Of a DNA stretch of 64,000 bases, positions 52,801-64,000 are shown one piece after another (positions within the stretch are counted from its first letter, which is position 1; every line of letters starts with the position of its first letter). The stretch is taken from positions 92,315,471 to 92,379,470 of the forward strand of contig CM076850.1 of assembly GCA_039519185.1 (NCBI GenBank), read 5' to 3'. A program made the translations under genes and the position numbers. The DNA is from Astragalus membranaceus (taxonomy: Eukaryota > Streptophyta > Magnoliopsida > Fabales > Fabaceae). The notes beneath the pieces are model-generated. The model had not been told where the DNA came from. It made no database searches and worked only from the letters and a program-made list of their open reading frames with translations.

Positions 52801-55254
52801 ATGTTTGATGTGAAACGAAACTTTTGATGCTGGAAATAGAGAGCTGAACATTTTGAATTGTTCGTTCCTTGGAAGAAAGATTTTTGATGGCTTGGACTTG
52901 AACTCTGGTAAGCTCAAGATTGTCATCTTGAAAAGTGTGGCTTGCAGCAATGTATTAGTGTCATTTCTAGAGATCGAGATGTGTATTTGTAGATGAGTTC
53001 TCATTTGGTTATGATGACCCATGATGGCTAAGCTTTCAAGTCTAAGATGTTAACTTAGAGGGATGGTCATTATTGTGTGTCTCTCCCTTTGAAGCATTTG
53101 CTTAATAAATATGAAAAAAAGTGTGAATGCAAATGAATGTGTCAGTTGACTTAGGGTTCCAGAAATGCAGGGTATAGTCAAGTGTAACACATGAGTGGAG
53201 TGGAGGATGAGGTTTATTGGCTCAAACTTATGAGAGATAAGCTTGCCCCATGGTAAAAATGTTTGACTGCCCCAATTTTGACTTCAAATAGTGGGGAGTG
53301 AAACAGTCTGCCTTTGTCTAGGGAGGACAATGACAACTAAGGATGTAGACTGGTTGAGGGATTGGGAACTATGCAGGTATTGGGGTGACGCGTGGCTAGG
53401 AATGAATGGAATGGGAGGCCGAAGGATTCTTTCGGGCCGAGGGATATGAAGCCCCGGTCTACAAGAGGACAAGGTTGCCCCAATCCATGAAAGGTGAAGA
53501 TTGCCCCATCCGAGTGGGATTGTGACAGGGTGTAAAGTTAGAATGTAGTATATGAACGGGATGAAAGATGAGGGTATTTTGAGGATGCTAAAAAAAATCT
53601 CCCTGAGTTTGAGTGGAATGGGGGGTGAGGTATTGCCCCATTTTGATATGATAAGTCAAGTAACTGCCTTAGTAGGGATTTGTGGTTTTCCTTGGGAAGG
53701 AGTCCACAAGCTAAGACAATCAAGAGTTTTTGGTTCGATGAAGATTCACTTTGTTGATGATCACTGTTATCTTCTCTTGATGAACTTCGAGCGTGCAAGC
53801 CCTTTTAAGTTTTTTTTCTTTTTATTTTTTTATTTTTTGTGTAATAATATTTTTCTCTTTGTTTTTTTTTTTTGAGCAAATAAATTATTCTGATTATTTT
53901 GTCCTATAGTATAAGCTTTAAGAAAAATGGAAGCAACCAATCACTGATCAGAATAGGCCTTAGGATTGTAATATGGCTAATGGCTAATGATTACTTTGCT
54001 CCTGAGAGTGTCCGGGGTTGGTTGAGACAAATAATCTTTTATGCGCTTCATGGTAGAATGAACCTGTTTTAGGGTTGTAGCGCATTTGAGGGTTTATAGA
54101 GGATAGGACGCTTAGGCCAAAGGAAGTGTTTGAGGGTTTATTTCAGACAATGATCTTTTATATGCTCGATGGTGTGAAGTGTCAGCTCACAAATTCTACT
54201 TTTTGGTTTTCAGGATTTTTCGATCCTCTTTTTTTTTTATTTCACTTTTTTGTGATTTTTCTTTTTTTCTTTCGAGCTGAGCGAGCTGTTAGATATGGGA
54301 TTGATCCTTGTCTAAGGTGTTTGAAAGATTTCTGATTTGTTGGCTCGAAGTGGGTAGCAAAAGGCATTTCTCTTTTTTTTTTTTTTTGAATTTTTGGATA
54401 TAGGAAAATGGCCAAACTCCAATTCAAATCATGATTGCTTATTTTCTTGAAATTGTAACTATGGGACAAAACTTCATTTTAATGTATTTGCTTTTCTTTA
54501 TTTATTATTTTTTTATGCCCTAATTTTTGCTCAGGCTGCTCTCGCGAGTTTTCAACCTAACGGGCTTTTCTTTTTTGGATCTCTTTTGTGTTTTTTTTTA
54601 CTCAAAGGACTTGCACGAGTGTTTAGAATGCTAGCAGAAAATCTTAGTGATCATTACTCTGCCCCAGTATGGAACGTACAAAGTGTTATTCGTGAAATTT
54701 CATCACTGGGGGAGAGTGAATGAAATACTCTTGTGGGGACTGGGCCTTTTTATGAATGGTTGGGTCTGGTTTTGGAAGTGGCGGAAAGATGGGGGTGGTA
54801 TAACTGACTCAAACAAGGGTAAACACACATGTCATGTTGCTTCATGGAGAGTTAACACCGCTTAAGATTGAACAATTTTAATTGTTAAAACCACACAAGT
54901 TAACAAAATAGACATTTAAGCTTATTATCACGGGTGTGAGATATATGTTGGCTGGTGCTCTTAGTGGGGCACGCAGTGGCTAAGGGTCAAGCCTATGATG
55001 TGGTCAATATTGTAGTGACCATGATGGTGAATGAGTTATTGGTGAATTCCATTGAAGGGTTAAGTGGGTGGATGGTTTCCATAAATGTGGCAGGATGAAG
55101 AGTGAAGAACTTATTGCTGGTGAATCAAGTTAGGGTATGACCACATTTTCCAAGGAAGAGGAATCAATTAAAATATATTTTCAAGAAGGCATCGTCTCTC
55201 ATCAAACAGCATGTCAAAAAAACTTATGAGCTTCATTTTTTTATTTTTTTGAAA

Positions 55255-57530
55255 AAAATTATTTGAATAAAGCAGAATGCATGAACATATGGATGTTGTT
55301 GTACACAGACAATGATGCAGGTGAATGAAATGCATAGTGATACCTTAAGCAAGTGTGTGTGATTTTTTATTTTTATTTTTTTAAGTTCAACTAGAGTGAG
55401 AGGCTAAACAAAACAACAAAAAACTATTGGATGATGAATGATGCAAGAATAGAAGAAAATGAAGCAATTCCTAATTTTGTTTTAATGCATGTGAGAGGAT
55501 TAATGCCCTTGAGATGAATGTGAGAGGAATAAATGACTTTCGTTTTTTTTTATGCATGAAGGAGGTTACTGTATTTGAGATGCATGGGGATGAATGACTT
55601 TTGTTTTTGTTTCTTTATGATGCATGAAGAGGAGTAATGAAATAATGAATGAATGTAATTTTTTTTATAATACCAATGTGACATTTATTATTTTTGGCGT
55701 ATGGCTACGCGAAATGAAGTAATTTAAAATGTATGATATTTTGTTATCTTAGATGATGAGATGCATGTTGGTACCATGATAGTGAGATGAAAATGATGAA
55801 TGCATGATGATTTTTTTATTTTCTAGTTGAAAGACTAACTATGCTCACGCAACAAGAATGATCAAGTTAAACGCACCTTGTGTCCTAATGCATGAAGGAA
55901 CACATGGTGAAAAATGACGAAAATGCAGATGTGAATGCATGACATGAATGATCACTCGGAAAGGTCAGTTATTCTAAATAGTTTTTGGAGGCAATGATGA
56001 CATAATTTTTGAAATGATGCATGTTGAAACAGTGTATAGATGATGTGTGGATGAAATGGCGTATGGGTGATTTAATGAAACAACAATTTTTTGATGAATG
56101 AAAAGGTGCGTGAATGCTATCATGATATTGCAAATGATAAAAATGTCTATATTATTTAATGATGATTTTTGTGAATGATTATGAATGAATGAAAATGCAT
56201 GCTAAATGAGATATTCATTTATTTACCGATTTTTTAATTGTGATCATGCTTTTTGTTTTTCTTTTTCGTGAAAAAAAATGTAATGTATGAATGAACGAAT
56301 AACGTTGCACGATGCAGATGCGAGGAAGGTGGATGAATGATCACTTGAAAAGATTGACTATCCAAAATGATTTTTCGGAGGCAATGCAATATGATGATGA
56401 ATAATGCAAGAAAGTGGCATCATTTTATTATTTTTCTTTTATTTTGGAAATGATGCATGCTAGATGACTAATGCATTTTTATTTTTCTATGCCTGAAGAG
56501 GAGTAACGAATATAGTATATTTTTGAGTATGCAAGATGATGAAAGTTGGACAACTATGTAGCGTCTTTGTTTTTTTTTTTTGGAGGATGATATGCATGTT
56601 AGTACCATGAGAACAAGTGACTGTTCCATGGTGATTTTTTATTTTCTAGCAAAATATAATGCCCATGATGACACATATGTATGAAAAATGCGAATGCATG
56701 TATGTATGAAGAAATAAATGTTTGATCCTAATGCAATTTTTTTATTTTTTTCAAGAGGCAGTGCAACATGTATGCAGACTCTCATTTTGATTTATTGGAT
56801 GACAAATGATACAATTATAATGAAATGATTTTTTTTGTTTTATTTGGGAAATGACACATGAATATGGAATTGTTGCATTTAAACTAGGATGACCACATGA
56901 GAGAAATGATATATGAATGTTATGTTTTTTTTTTTGAAATGTAATTCAAGACTTTATGAATGATGTGGTACCTACACTGTGTGATCATGACTTTGAATGA
57001 TTATGAATGAATGTCGGTGCCTATGATGCTATTGCCTTTTTTTGTGTGCGAGGAAACAAAATGCATGACACTCGCAACGACCTTTTTTTTTAATGCGTGG
57101 AAAAGAGTAATGAACATAACCTTTATATAATATGGGGGTAATATTCTTTTAGTGTACGGATATGCAAGATGAATGCAATTTTGAAAAAAATGATACCTTC
57201 GCGATGCATGATAGTGCAATAACAATGAAATGCTTATGAAAGAGTGATTTTAGTATGAATGAATGGTGATTTTTTTTTTGTGTTTTCTTTGAATAAAGTA
57301 TAATGCATGAACATATGGACGTTTGTTGTACATGAACAACATGGAGATGAATGAAATGCGTGATGGTTTATCCCTTTTTTTATGCTTCAACTAGAATAAA
57401 AAGCTAACAAAGTGCTATTGGGTGATGAATGATGCAATAATGAAGATATTTATAATTTTTGTTTTGACGCATGTTGAAGGACTGATGCATTTGAGATGGA
57501 TAGGAATAAATGACTTTTGTCCTTGTTTTT
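55255..57530 (+). repeat. Long-period (about 2.03 kb) repeat in the 3' region
   Basis: GAATAAAGCAGAATGCATGAACATATGGATG at about 55263 recurs as GAATAAAGTATAATGCATGAACATATGGACG at about 57291, followed in both by the same order of phrases (CTTCAACTAGA-type, GATGAATGATGCAA, GAATAAATGACTTT). Confidence 0.7.
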
Positions 57531-58525
57531 TATGATGCATGAAGATGATGCATTTAAAAATAAATTTTTATAATAGCAATGCGATGTATGAGTATGAGAG
57601 ATGATGCAACTAGGATAAAATGATGCATGTATGGAGAAGTTGCGCATTTGGACTATGATGCATGTATGGAGAAATTGTGCATTTGGACTATGCTGACAAT
57701 ATGAGCGAAATGTTATAGAATGTCTCATGCAATTTGTAATAATAATGTTGCAAATGACAAGATGCCTACACTATTTGATGATTTTTTTTCGATATTTATG
57801 AATTACGAATATATGATGAATGGTACGGTAGGGAAATGGCAATGTGATGCATATGATAAAAAAATGATCTTATTTTATGATAATTTTTGTTTGATGAATG
57901 AAAGGAATGATGTCGTCTCGTATGCATGCAAATGAAGGAAGCATGAATTTTTTTTTGAGTGATTTTAATTTTGGAGAAAAACTAACCAGATTGATAGAGA
58001 AGGTAAGTATAGTGCCCCTGTGTCCTAGGTGGGTCATGTCTAAATTGGGATTTTCAACATGATTTAGGGTCACTTATGTGATCAATCTCTCAGGTGGCTC
58101 TATTCACTTCCTCACAAAGGTCTCCAGAGCTAAAATCCCCTTCACGATATGATCCACAACGATAGCGAGCCACCTGGTGTGGGATACCATGAAAGAGCGT
58201 ACTCTGGCTGAGACTTTCATGAGAGTCAGACAGATAAAATCCAGAATGACTGTCACTAATAATCTCCACTCGTCCTAGGTTATTTGCAGACCCGGGTATA
58301 GGGCCCCACTCAGAGGTGTGTGCATAATACCTAGACTACACAAACTGGACAAAATATAATAATAACAAAAAGGTCGCCTACCCTAAGGTTCAATAATATG
58401 AAAAAAGGCTAATAAATTAGTAACATAAGCATAAGGGCAAAAACAAAATATAAAATTAATAAAAACTTACACCTTTAGTTAACCAGGCTTGACTCTCTTA
58501 ATATGTCCCCAGTGAAGTCGCCAGC

Positions 58526-58779
58526 TGTAGCGACCGAAAAATCCGGAGGAGGGATTCTTCGAAGTTCTTGAATGAAGCCGCCACCAAAGTTTAGTTTAAG
58601 GGCAAACCTTGGAAAATCCCTATTGAGTGGATAAAGGGGGTTTTGCGGACCAGGTTTAGGCTCGGGAGTCGTTTATGCGTAGGGAAGGTATTAGCACCCT
58701 ACGACATCCTTCCTAAGGAAGGTTACCCTTTAACTAAATGTGCAAACATTTATTAATTCAAAAATAATGTTTTTACCCT

Positions 58780-58856
<77 letters not shown>

Positions 58857-61208
58857 GACTCACCAAACGGTTAGTTATTTTTTGTATTTTTTGAGAAAAA
58901 TGCGATAAATGAATTTAAAGGGAATAAAAAAAAAAGGTTTTTTATTAGTGCAATTGACAGAGGTCGGCCTCCCTCTGCTCCTACGTATCTCCTGGTAGAG
59001 AATCAAATCACACGTAGTTCTTGGTAGAAAAAGGTTTGTGAGTTTGGTGTTTTTTAATTTTTTTTGAAATTGGAAAAGGTATTCGTGACGACCAAACAAG
59101 TCAAACTCAGAGTGGTCGTCGCTCATAGCTCGTTTGAAAACTAAAGCTGTTATTAACGGTCAAACGAGCTAAGCTCAGAGTGACCATTAGTAACGAACCA
59201 TGTCTATGTTTAGGAAAACACTTATTCGTTATTTGGGAAAAAAAGGTTTGTGAAAGAAAAGTTCGCTTAGGGGAAAGAAACAAAATTTAAAAAAGAGAGA
59301 CATGGGGTGCAGTAGTAAAATGGGGTGCAAATAATAGGAGGGCTGTATTATAAAAAACTGGGGTGTGAACAGTGAGCCCAGCTTGTTTTTGTAAGCTGGG
59401 CTGCGTTCCTTTTTTTAAAACGAAAAAAAGAATGGGCCGCTTCCAAAAAGCAGAACCGTGGGCTTCAGAAAAGGGGGGGGGGGGCGCTGATGAAACACAA
59501 GGGGTGCGAATAGGGATCTGAAAAAAAAAGAGTGAAAGGACGAAAATGCCCCTGGGTCCCTAATATAAAAGCCTAGACTAAAATGGAAACCCTAATTCCA
59601 TTCAGTTTCCTCACGCTGCGCCTCCACCCAAAATAACCAAAACCTAATTTGCGCTCTCTCTCTTGCCGCGGCGGATCTCCCCCTCAACCGATCCTCAATC
59701 CTCTTCTCTCCTTGCTTCGCGGTGGTGAGAGCTGCGACGGTGGCCGGGTGTGGCGTCGTTCCTCACGCTGGTGACGTGATGGTGACGACGCCCAGAAAAA
59801 ATGCGAACGGAGTGGGAAGGGTTGTCACCGGAGGGATGCGAACACGGTGGGGAAGACGACGGGAGGGGATCGCGCCAAAGGAGACAACCGGAGGAAGCCA
59901 ACCACGGTGGGGAGCCGTGGAGACGCCGGTGTCTTTGCTACGGCCCATGGTCACGCCGGAGGGGATCGGTGCGCTGCCAGACGCGTGGGCTCGCGACGAC
60001 AGGCTAGCGACCAGGCTACAGTGGAAGTACGGTGGTTCTCATGGTGTCTCGCGTGACTGTCGTGGTGGCTCACGGCGGCGTTTTGGCCGTGAGTGGCAAA
60101 CGACGCGACGAAAGTTGAAGGCTTGCTCACGGAGGACGACGACAATGCCTACGGCAGTCCAGGACGAACGGCCACCGTAGGCGGTGGCCGAAACTTCAGG
60201 TAGTCAGAATCTCCTTTTTTTACTGATGCTTCTGTTTGGTTACAGTTTTCTGAAAAAAATCTAAACCTATTTCGGATTGACTGTTAATTTTTCTAGCTGT
60301 GGGTTTTTGTGTATCTGGTGCGAATTCGTTGATCCTCTGTGCTTTTTTTTGGGTATTTGTTGTGTGTGTTTTCTGTGTTGAATCTGTGTATATTGTTGAT
60401 TTTTTGTATCCCAGTGTGCGTGAATTTTGTGTTTTTCAGTCACTGTTTGTGTGTATTTTTTTTGTATTTCAGCAACTGAATGTGTATCTCTTTTCCTTTT
60501 TTTTCTTTACTATTTCTGTTTATTGGTATTTATAGGCAAAAACTGTGGTGTAGGTGTGGATGCTAATGCAGGGGATCAAGGCTCATAGGAGACCAAGCTG
60601 TTGGCAGCAGTGACACAGTGGAGCAGCAAGGATGGCAGCAGGGCTGGTGCCACTGCAGCAATGTTTTTTTCTTTGCTGAAAATGGGAGGCCAGTACAGGG
60701 ACAAGAAGAAGGAAGCTTGGGCTTGTAGCTTCATGAAGGGAGGAGGGCAGAAGTCGCATGTTGCTGTTCCTATTCCGATTCTGCTTTATTATTTTTTTTT
60801 GTACTCTTTTTTGCTTTTAATTAAATTTTTGTACCAATTTTGTATTTAATTTTTTTGTCTACATGTATGTACTAGAGTTGACTTCTTTATTTATAAAAAA
60901 CATTTATTCACAATCTGATTTTTATGAGATTTTTAGAACAAAATTAAACCGATAACAACGACGAAAAACAAACGCACACGACGAGACGCGAACGCGCGTC
61001 CACAACGAGAATACGCGAATTCACATACTAAAATAAACACTCGTACACAACAATACGCAAACACCTGTCCGCAATGGGGCCTAAAATGTGTACATTATTA
61101 ACAATAGCACACACACACCAATGAGAAGCGACACACATAAACGATAAAAACAATATTTTGAATTTTCTAGTAAGCTTTAAATTAGCCGGGCAAAATTAGG
61201 GTATGACA
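58526..61208 (+). repeat. Ogre/Tat-like LTR, copy B (3' LTR, empty Tekay site)
   Basis: TGTAGCGACCG to GGGTATGACA, 2683 bp, preceded by element 3' internal sequence and followed by AGAGC. At 58575-58579 it reads AAGCC once, with no Tekay element. Confidence 0.9.
58781..58856. repeat. TAA microsatellite in LTR copy B
   Basis: About 25 units; allele-length difference from copy A at 45674-45746. Confidence 0.9.
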
Positions 61209-63893
61209 AGAGCGAGAGAAGAGAGAACGCGAGAGGTTGTTGAGAGTGAGAGAAGAGAGAACTGAGACCAAGAGAAAAGGGTTAGGCGGCGCTAGAGAGA
61301 AGAGAGGGCACGATGGTTGAACTTGAATCTCATTTTACACTTTTGACATCGGTTGTAAAGTACCTGATGTCAAAGGTCTGTTCTAAACACCATTTATTTA
61401 CAAGTTTGCCACCGTGTCTTCACTTTTGGCATCGGTCATTTAGCAACTGATGTTAAATGTATGTTTTATACCCATTTATTTACAAGTTTGCCACCGTATC
61501 TTCACTTTTGGCATCGGTCATTTAGCAACAGATGTTAAAAGCGTATTATGTTTGCCATTTATTTACTAGTTTGCCACCGTGTCTATTTTTAACATCAGTT
61601 CAATTTTAACCGATGTTAAACTCTGATGTTAAAAGCCTTTTTTCCACTAGTGGTGTGCCAAAAAAATAGACCTTTGGTTGTGCCTAACCGAATTATTTCG
61701 ATTGCCCATAACCAAATCGGTGAAAAATGCGCGTTTCATTAATGGCCTTTTGGTCATTTCGCAGGGTTTGGGGGTGTGGGGTGAGTAGGGAAGGATGTGG
61801 GAAAAGCATGGGCCTTGATTGAACTGAACTGTGCTACTAAAATAACATTTGCATAAGAGGGTGTTCAGTTGCCCATCATGCAGTTTTCTTAGTTTCTGGT
61901 GATGTATTATAGTTTTATTCAGAAAAGACAATAATCTCAACCTAACTAAATTGCAAAGCATAAGGAGCTTCAACTACTTTGAATTAAACCAGTACGGATT
62001 AACCGAATTTTCTCTTCAAATCAATTAAATATGATCATTATATTTAAATTTAATGATGTTTCGTTGATAAAATTACAAATGAACCAAAAGAATACTGACT
62101 ACTCCCAATTAAGACTCCTACTTCAAATTCCTCACTCCGAGTTTGTGATGCATCTTCAGATACCAATATTGGATTTTGTCATATAAAAAAGTCTGATTAT
62201 ATATAATCTGGAGTATAACACAGTCATGTGAAAGATTCATTAACCCTTATTCATACCATGATACCAATACTTAGACTTTTAATTCTAATTAAAAAGTTAT
62301 TATTGATCATATTATAACAAATTACTAGACTAAGACAAGCTAATCAATTGGATCAAGTTTAACCATAACTACAGAAACTGACACATACTATAGTATAGCA
62401 TGAAAGAGTGTGATCAAGAGAGCTAAAAGATGACAGTGGTTTATCAAAAGCACCTACAGTATCTTGACAAAACACATTTTATAAAATTATCACGACTTGG
62501 TTGATCATGGATCTTTGTGTATCAAATTTCTAAATCATAATAATTAAGTTGCACATGTTCCCATAGTCTGGGACTTTGGCAAATATTGAAGTGGTTGATG
62601 GAGTTACGCTTGGAGGCAATAGCGATAGAGATGGATTGTCTCTCTGTTGTCAATGCGGTGAACAAAGCATCATCCCTCAACACTGAATTTGATGTCATTA
62701 TTTCTCATTGTAAAACCTTATTATAAATTGTTCCAAGCTTTAGGATAAGCTTTATTAGGAGGCAAACAAATCTTGTTGCCCACTCTTGCAAGGGCATCAA
62801 GAAACAATGCTAACTCCCACGTTCATTATTATAGTTCACACCTTGCATTGCAACTATTATTGAAAGTGAAATAATATAAGTTTGTTTGAGTAAAAAAAAA
62901 ATGTTCCCATTAGTCATTTTAATTTTGATCCCTCTATATTACTCTTCCACGATTTTAGTCCTCCACTTTATTTTTTCACAATTTTAGTCGCTCAAATTTT
63001 CCAATTTGTAAAATATTTGCCCAACCAAAATTGGTCAATAGAAAACTATATTGTGTCACCTCATTCATTAACGTGACATTCATGTTTTCTTACTCACATG
63101 CCACCTCACCATGCCATGTCACTTTTTCCCGTAGAAAACAATCTTTTAGTAGTTAAATTATATTTTAAAATAAATAAAAAAGAAAAAACATTTTCCTGGA
63201 GTTTAATTGAAGAAGCATATATTTTGTCATGTCAATTGGCAAGCTAAGTCTAAATTTTATTACTTGTGCTCTGAAACCCCATTTCGCTTTCTCTCAAGAT
63301 TAGAAGTGCAATTAAGTCTTAATTTAATTACTCAAGCAAATTACTCAATTGACAAGCTAACATTTCTCCCACCCCTAACTAATTACTAACTACTAACATT
63401 TACTTATACAAAATTATTATTTTTATTGTTTAAAAATATATATTAATAATTCGACAAGGATTCATAATTCATGGTTCCAAGGCAAGAATGCTTGTCAACA
63501 ACTTTTAAGTGAATGCTACTTTTTTATCTTCAAAAAAGTGAACGCTACTTTGATTTTTGAAGAACGTATAAGATTTTCTAAATTCATAATTCTCTACATT
63601 TACCTACATTCAATTTCATTTTTGTTAAAAGGTGATAGAGAGAATATAGAGAAGAAATTGATGAGTTAAAAAAGACATAAATACCCTTTAAATTAGCCTA
63701 ATTATAAGAGAATGTATAGGTGAATGTAGAGAATTTTGACTTTAGAGAATCATGATCCACGCACACGCCTTTCTTTTTCTAGTTGACGGAGATAAACTGA
63801 TAAATATATAAACTAAAAGGAATCTGCATGGAAATCAAGATATTATATATTATAATTCTTCGGGTTGAAGGTACTAATAAAACAGTTACGAAG
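61209..63893. other. Second copy of Pack-CACTA end, MULE end and host flank
   Basis: Counterpart of 48101-50785 with sparse single-base differences. Pack-CACTA end 61209-61652, GTG, MULE end to 61806, host flank after that. Homology with copy A stops at 63893. Confidence 0.9.
62569..62900 (+). mobile_element. 5'-truncated LINE fragment, copy B
   Basis: Same insertion as 49461-49793, flanked by ATGTTCCCATAGTC (62555-62568) and ATGTTCCCATTAGTC (62901-62915). Confidence 0.7.
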
Positions 63894-64000
63894 TCAATTT
63901 TATTTCAACTACATGTAACCATAGGGAACGATAATACAAAATGCATATGATCGGCAACTACAAGAAGGTTAATTATTATTTAGCTATATATAATATTGAT
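63894..64000. other. Unique host flank at window end
   Basis: AT-rich sequence present only after copy B. It is presumably the original continuation of the host locus; no feature recognised. Confidence 0.5.

Larger units (their letters stand above)
50786..58525 (+). mobile_element. 3' internal (non-coding) region of the Ogre/Tat-like element
   Basis: No conserved coding found. It ends TCCCCAGTGAAGTCGCCAGC directly before the LTR at 58526, the phrase that precedes 3' LTRs of legume Ogre/Tat elements. Most of 51200-58000 is made of degenerate ATGAATG/GATGCATGA repeats with very little C on the plus strand. Larger tandem units are visible: about 390-590 bp (51230-52590) and about 2.03 kb (55262 against 57292). 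The left edge at 50785 is a rearrangement joint, not an element end. Confidence 0.65.

Overview
The window is plant nuclear DNA with no intact host gene. It is almost entirely nested transposons and gene remnants. A legume, probably of the pea/clover/Medicago group, is suggested by a coiled-coil NBS-LRR remnant starting MAEQIPYG, by Athila-, Tat/Ogre- and Tekay-type LTR retrotransposons in legume-typical form, and by a long ATG-rich 3' non-coding region of the kind found in legume Ogre elements. The species assignment is inference.

Left block (1-25461). A minus-strand CACTA element (1-10623, left end outside the window) carries a TNP2-type transposase gene and a second Transposase_24-type gene. 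A Tekay-like gypsy deletion derivative (661-4718) splits the second gene. The CACTA abuts, and probably inserted into, the plus-strand antisense gene of a Tat-like retrotransposon. That element keeps gag and protease on the minus strand but has lost RT-RNaseH-integrase. Its LTR is split by a nearly intact 11.1-kb Athila-type element (14019-25115, TSD GGTCG), which has one frameshift, one nonsense codon and striking paired palindromes in its LTRs and upstream of its extra gene.

Middle block (25462-30147). After a spacer with a possible small TIR element, the 5' end of an NBS-LRR gene (26509-26903) and its LRR-coding 3' end (about 29640-30012) flank a copia element that has lost RT.

Right block (30148-64000). 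A MULE-like unit with a decayed MAIN/plant-mobile-domain gene (30148-48698) contains a CACTA element without recognisable transposase (32187-48544, TSD GTG). This CACTA holds exon-intron pieces of at least two host genes, a DREPP/PCaP membrane-protein gene and an HD-ZIP III gene: a Pack-CACTA. It was invaded by an Athila-like element (now a solo LTR, TSD CAAGC) and by an Ogre/Tat-like element (now a solo LTR, TSD AGAGC). The second solo LTR was then entered by a very young Tekay-type element (37142-45467, TSD AAGCC) whose LTRs look identical although it lacks RT and RNaseH.

From 45468 to 50785 the sequence is repeated at 58575-63893, about 1% diverged. The repeat is joined through 7.7 kb of the 3' internal region of the same Ogre/Tat-like element. 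This is explained by a tandem duplication followed by LTR-LTR recombination. The second copy preserves the empty site of the young Tekay insertion, so the order of events can be read directly. No CRISPR array, rRNA gene or convincing tRNA gene was seen.
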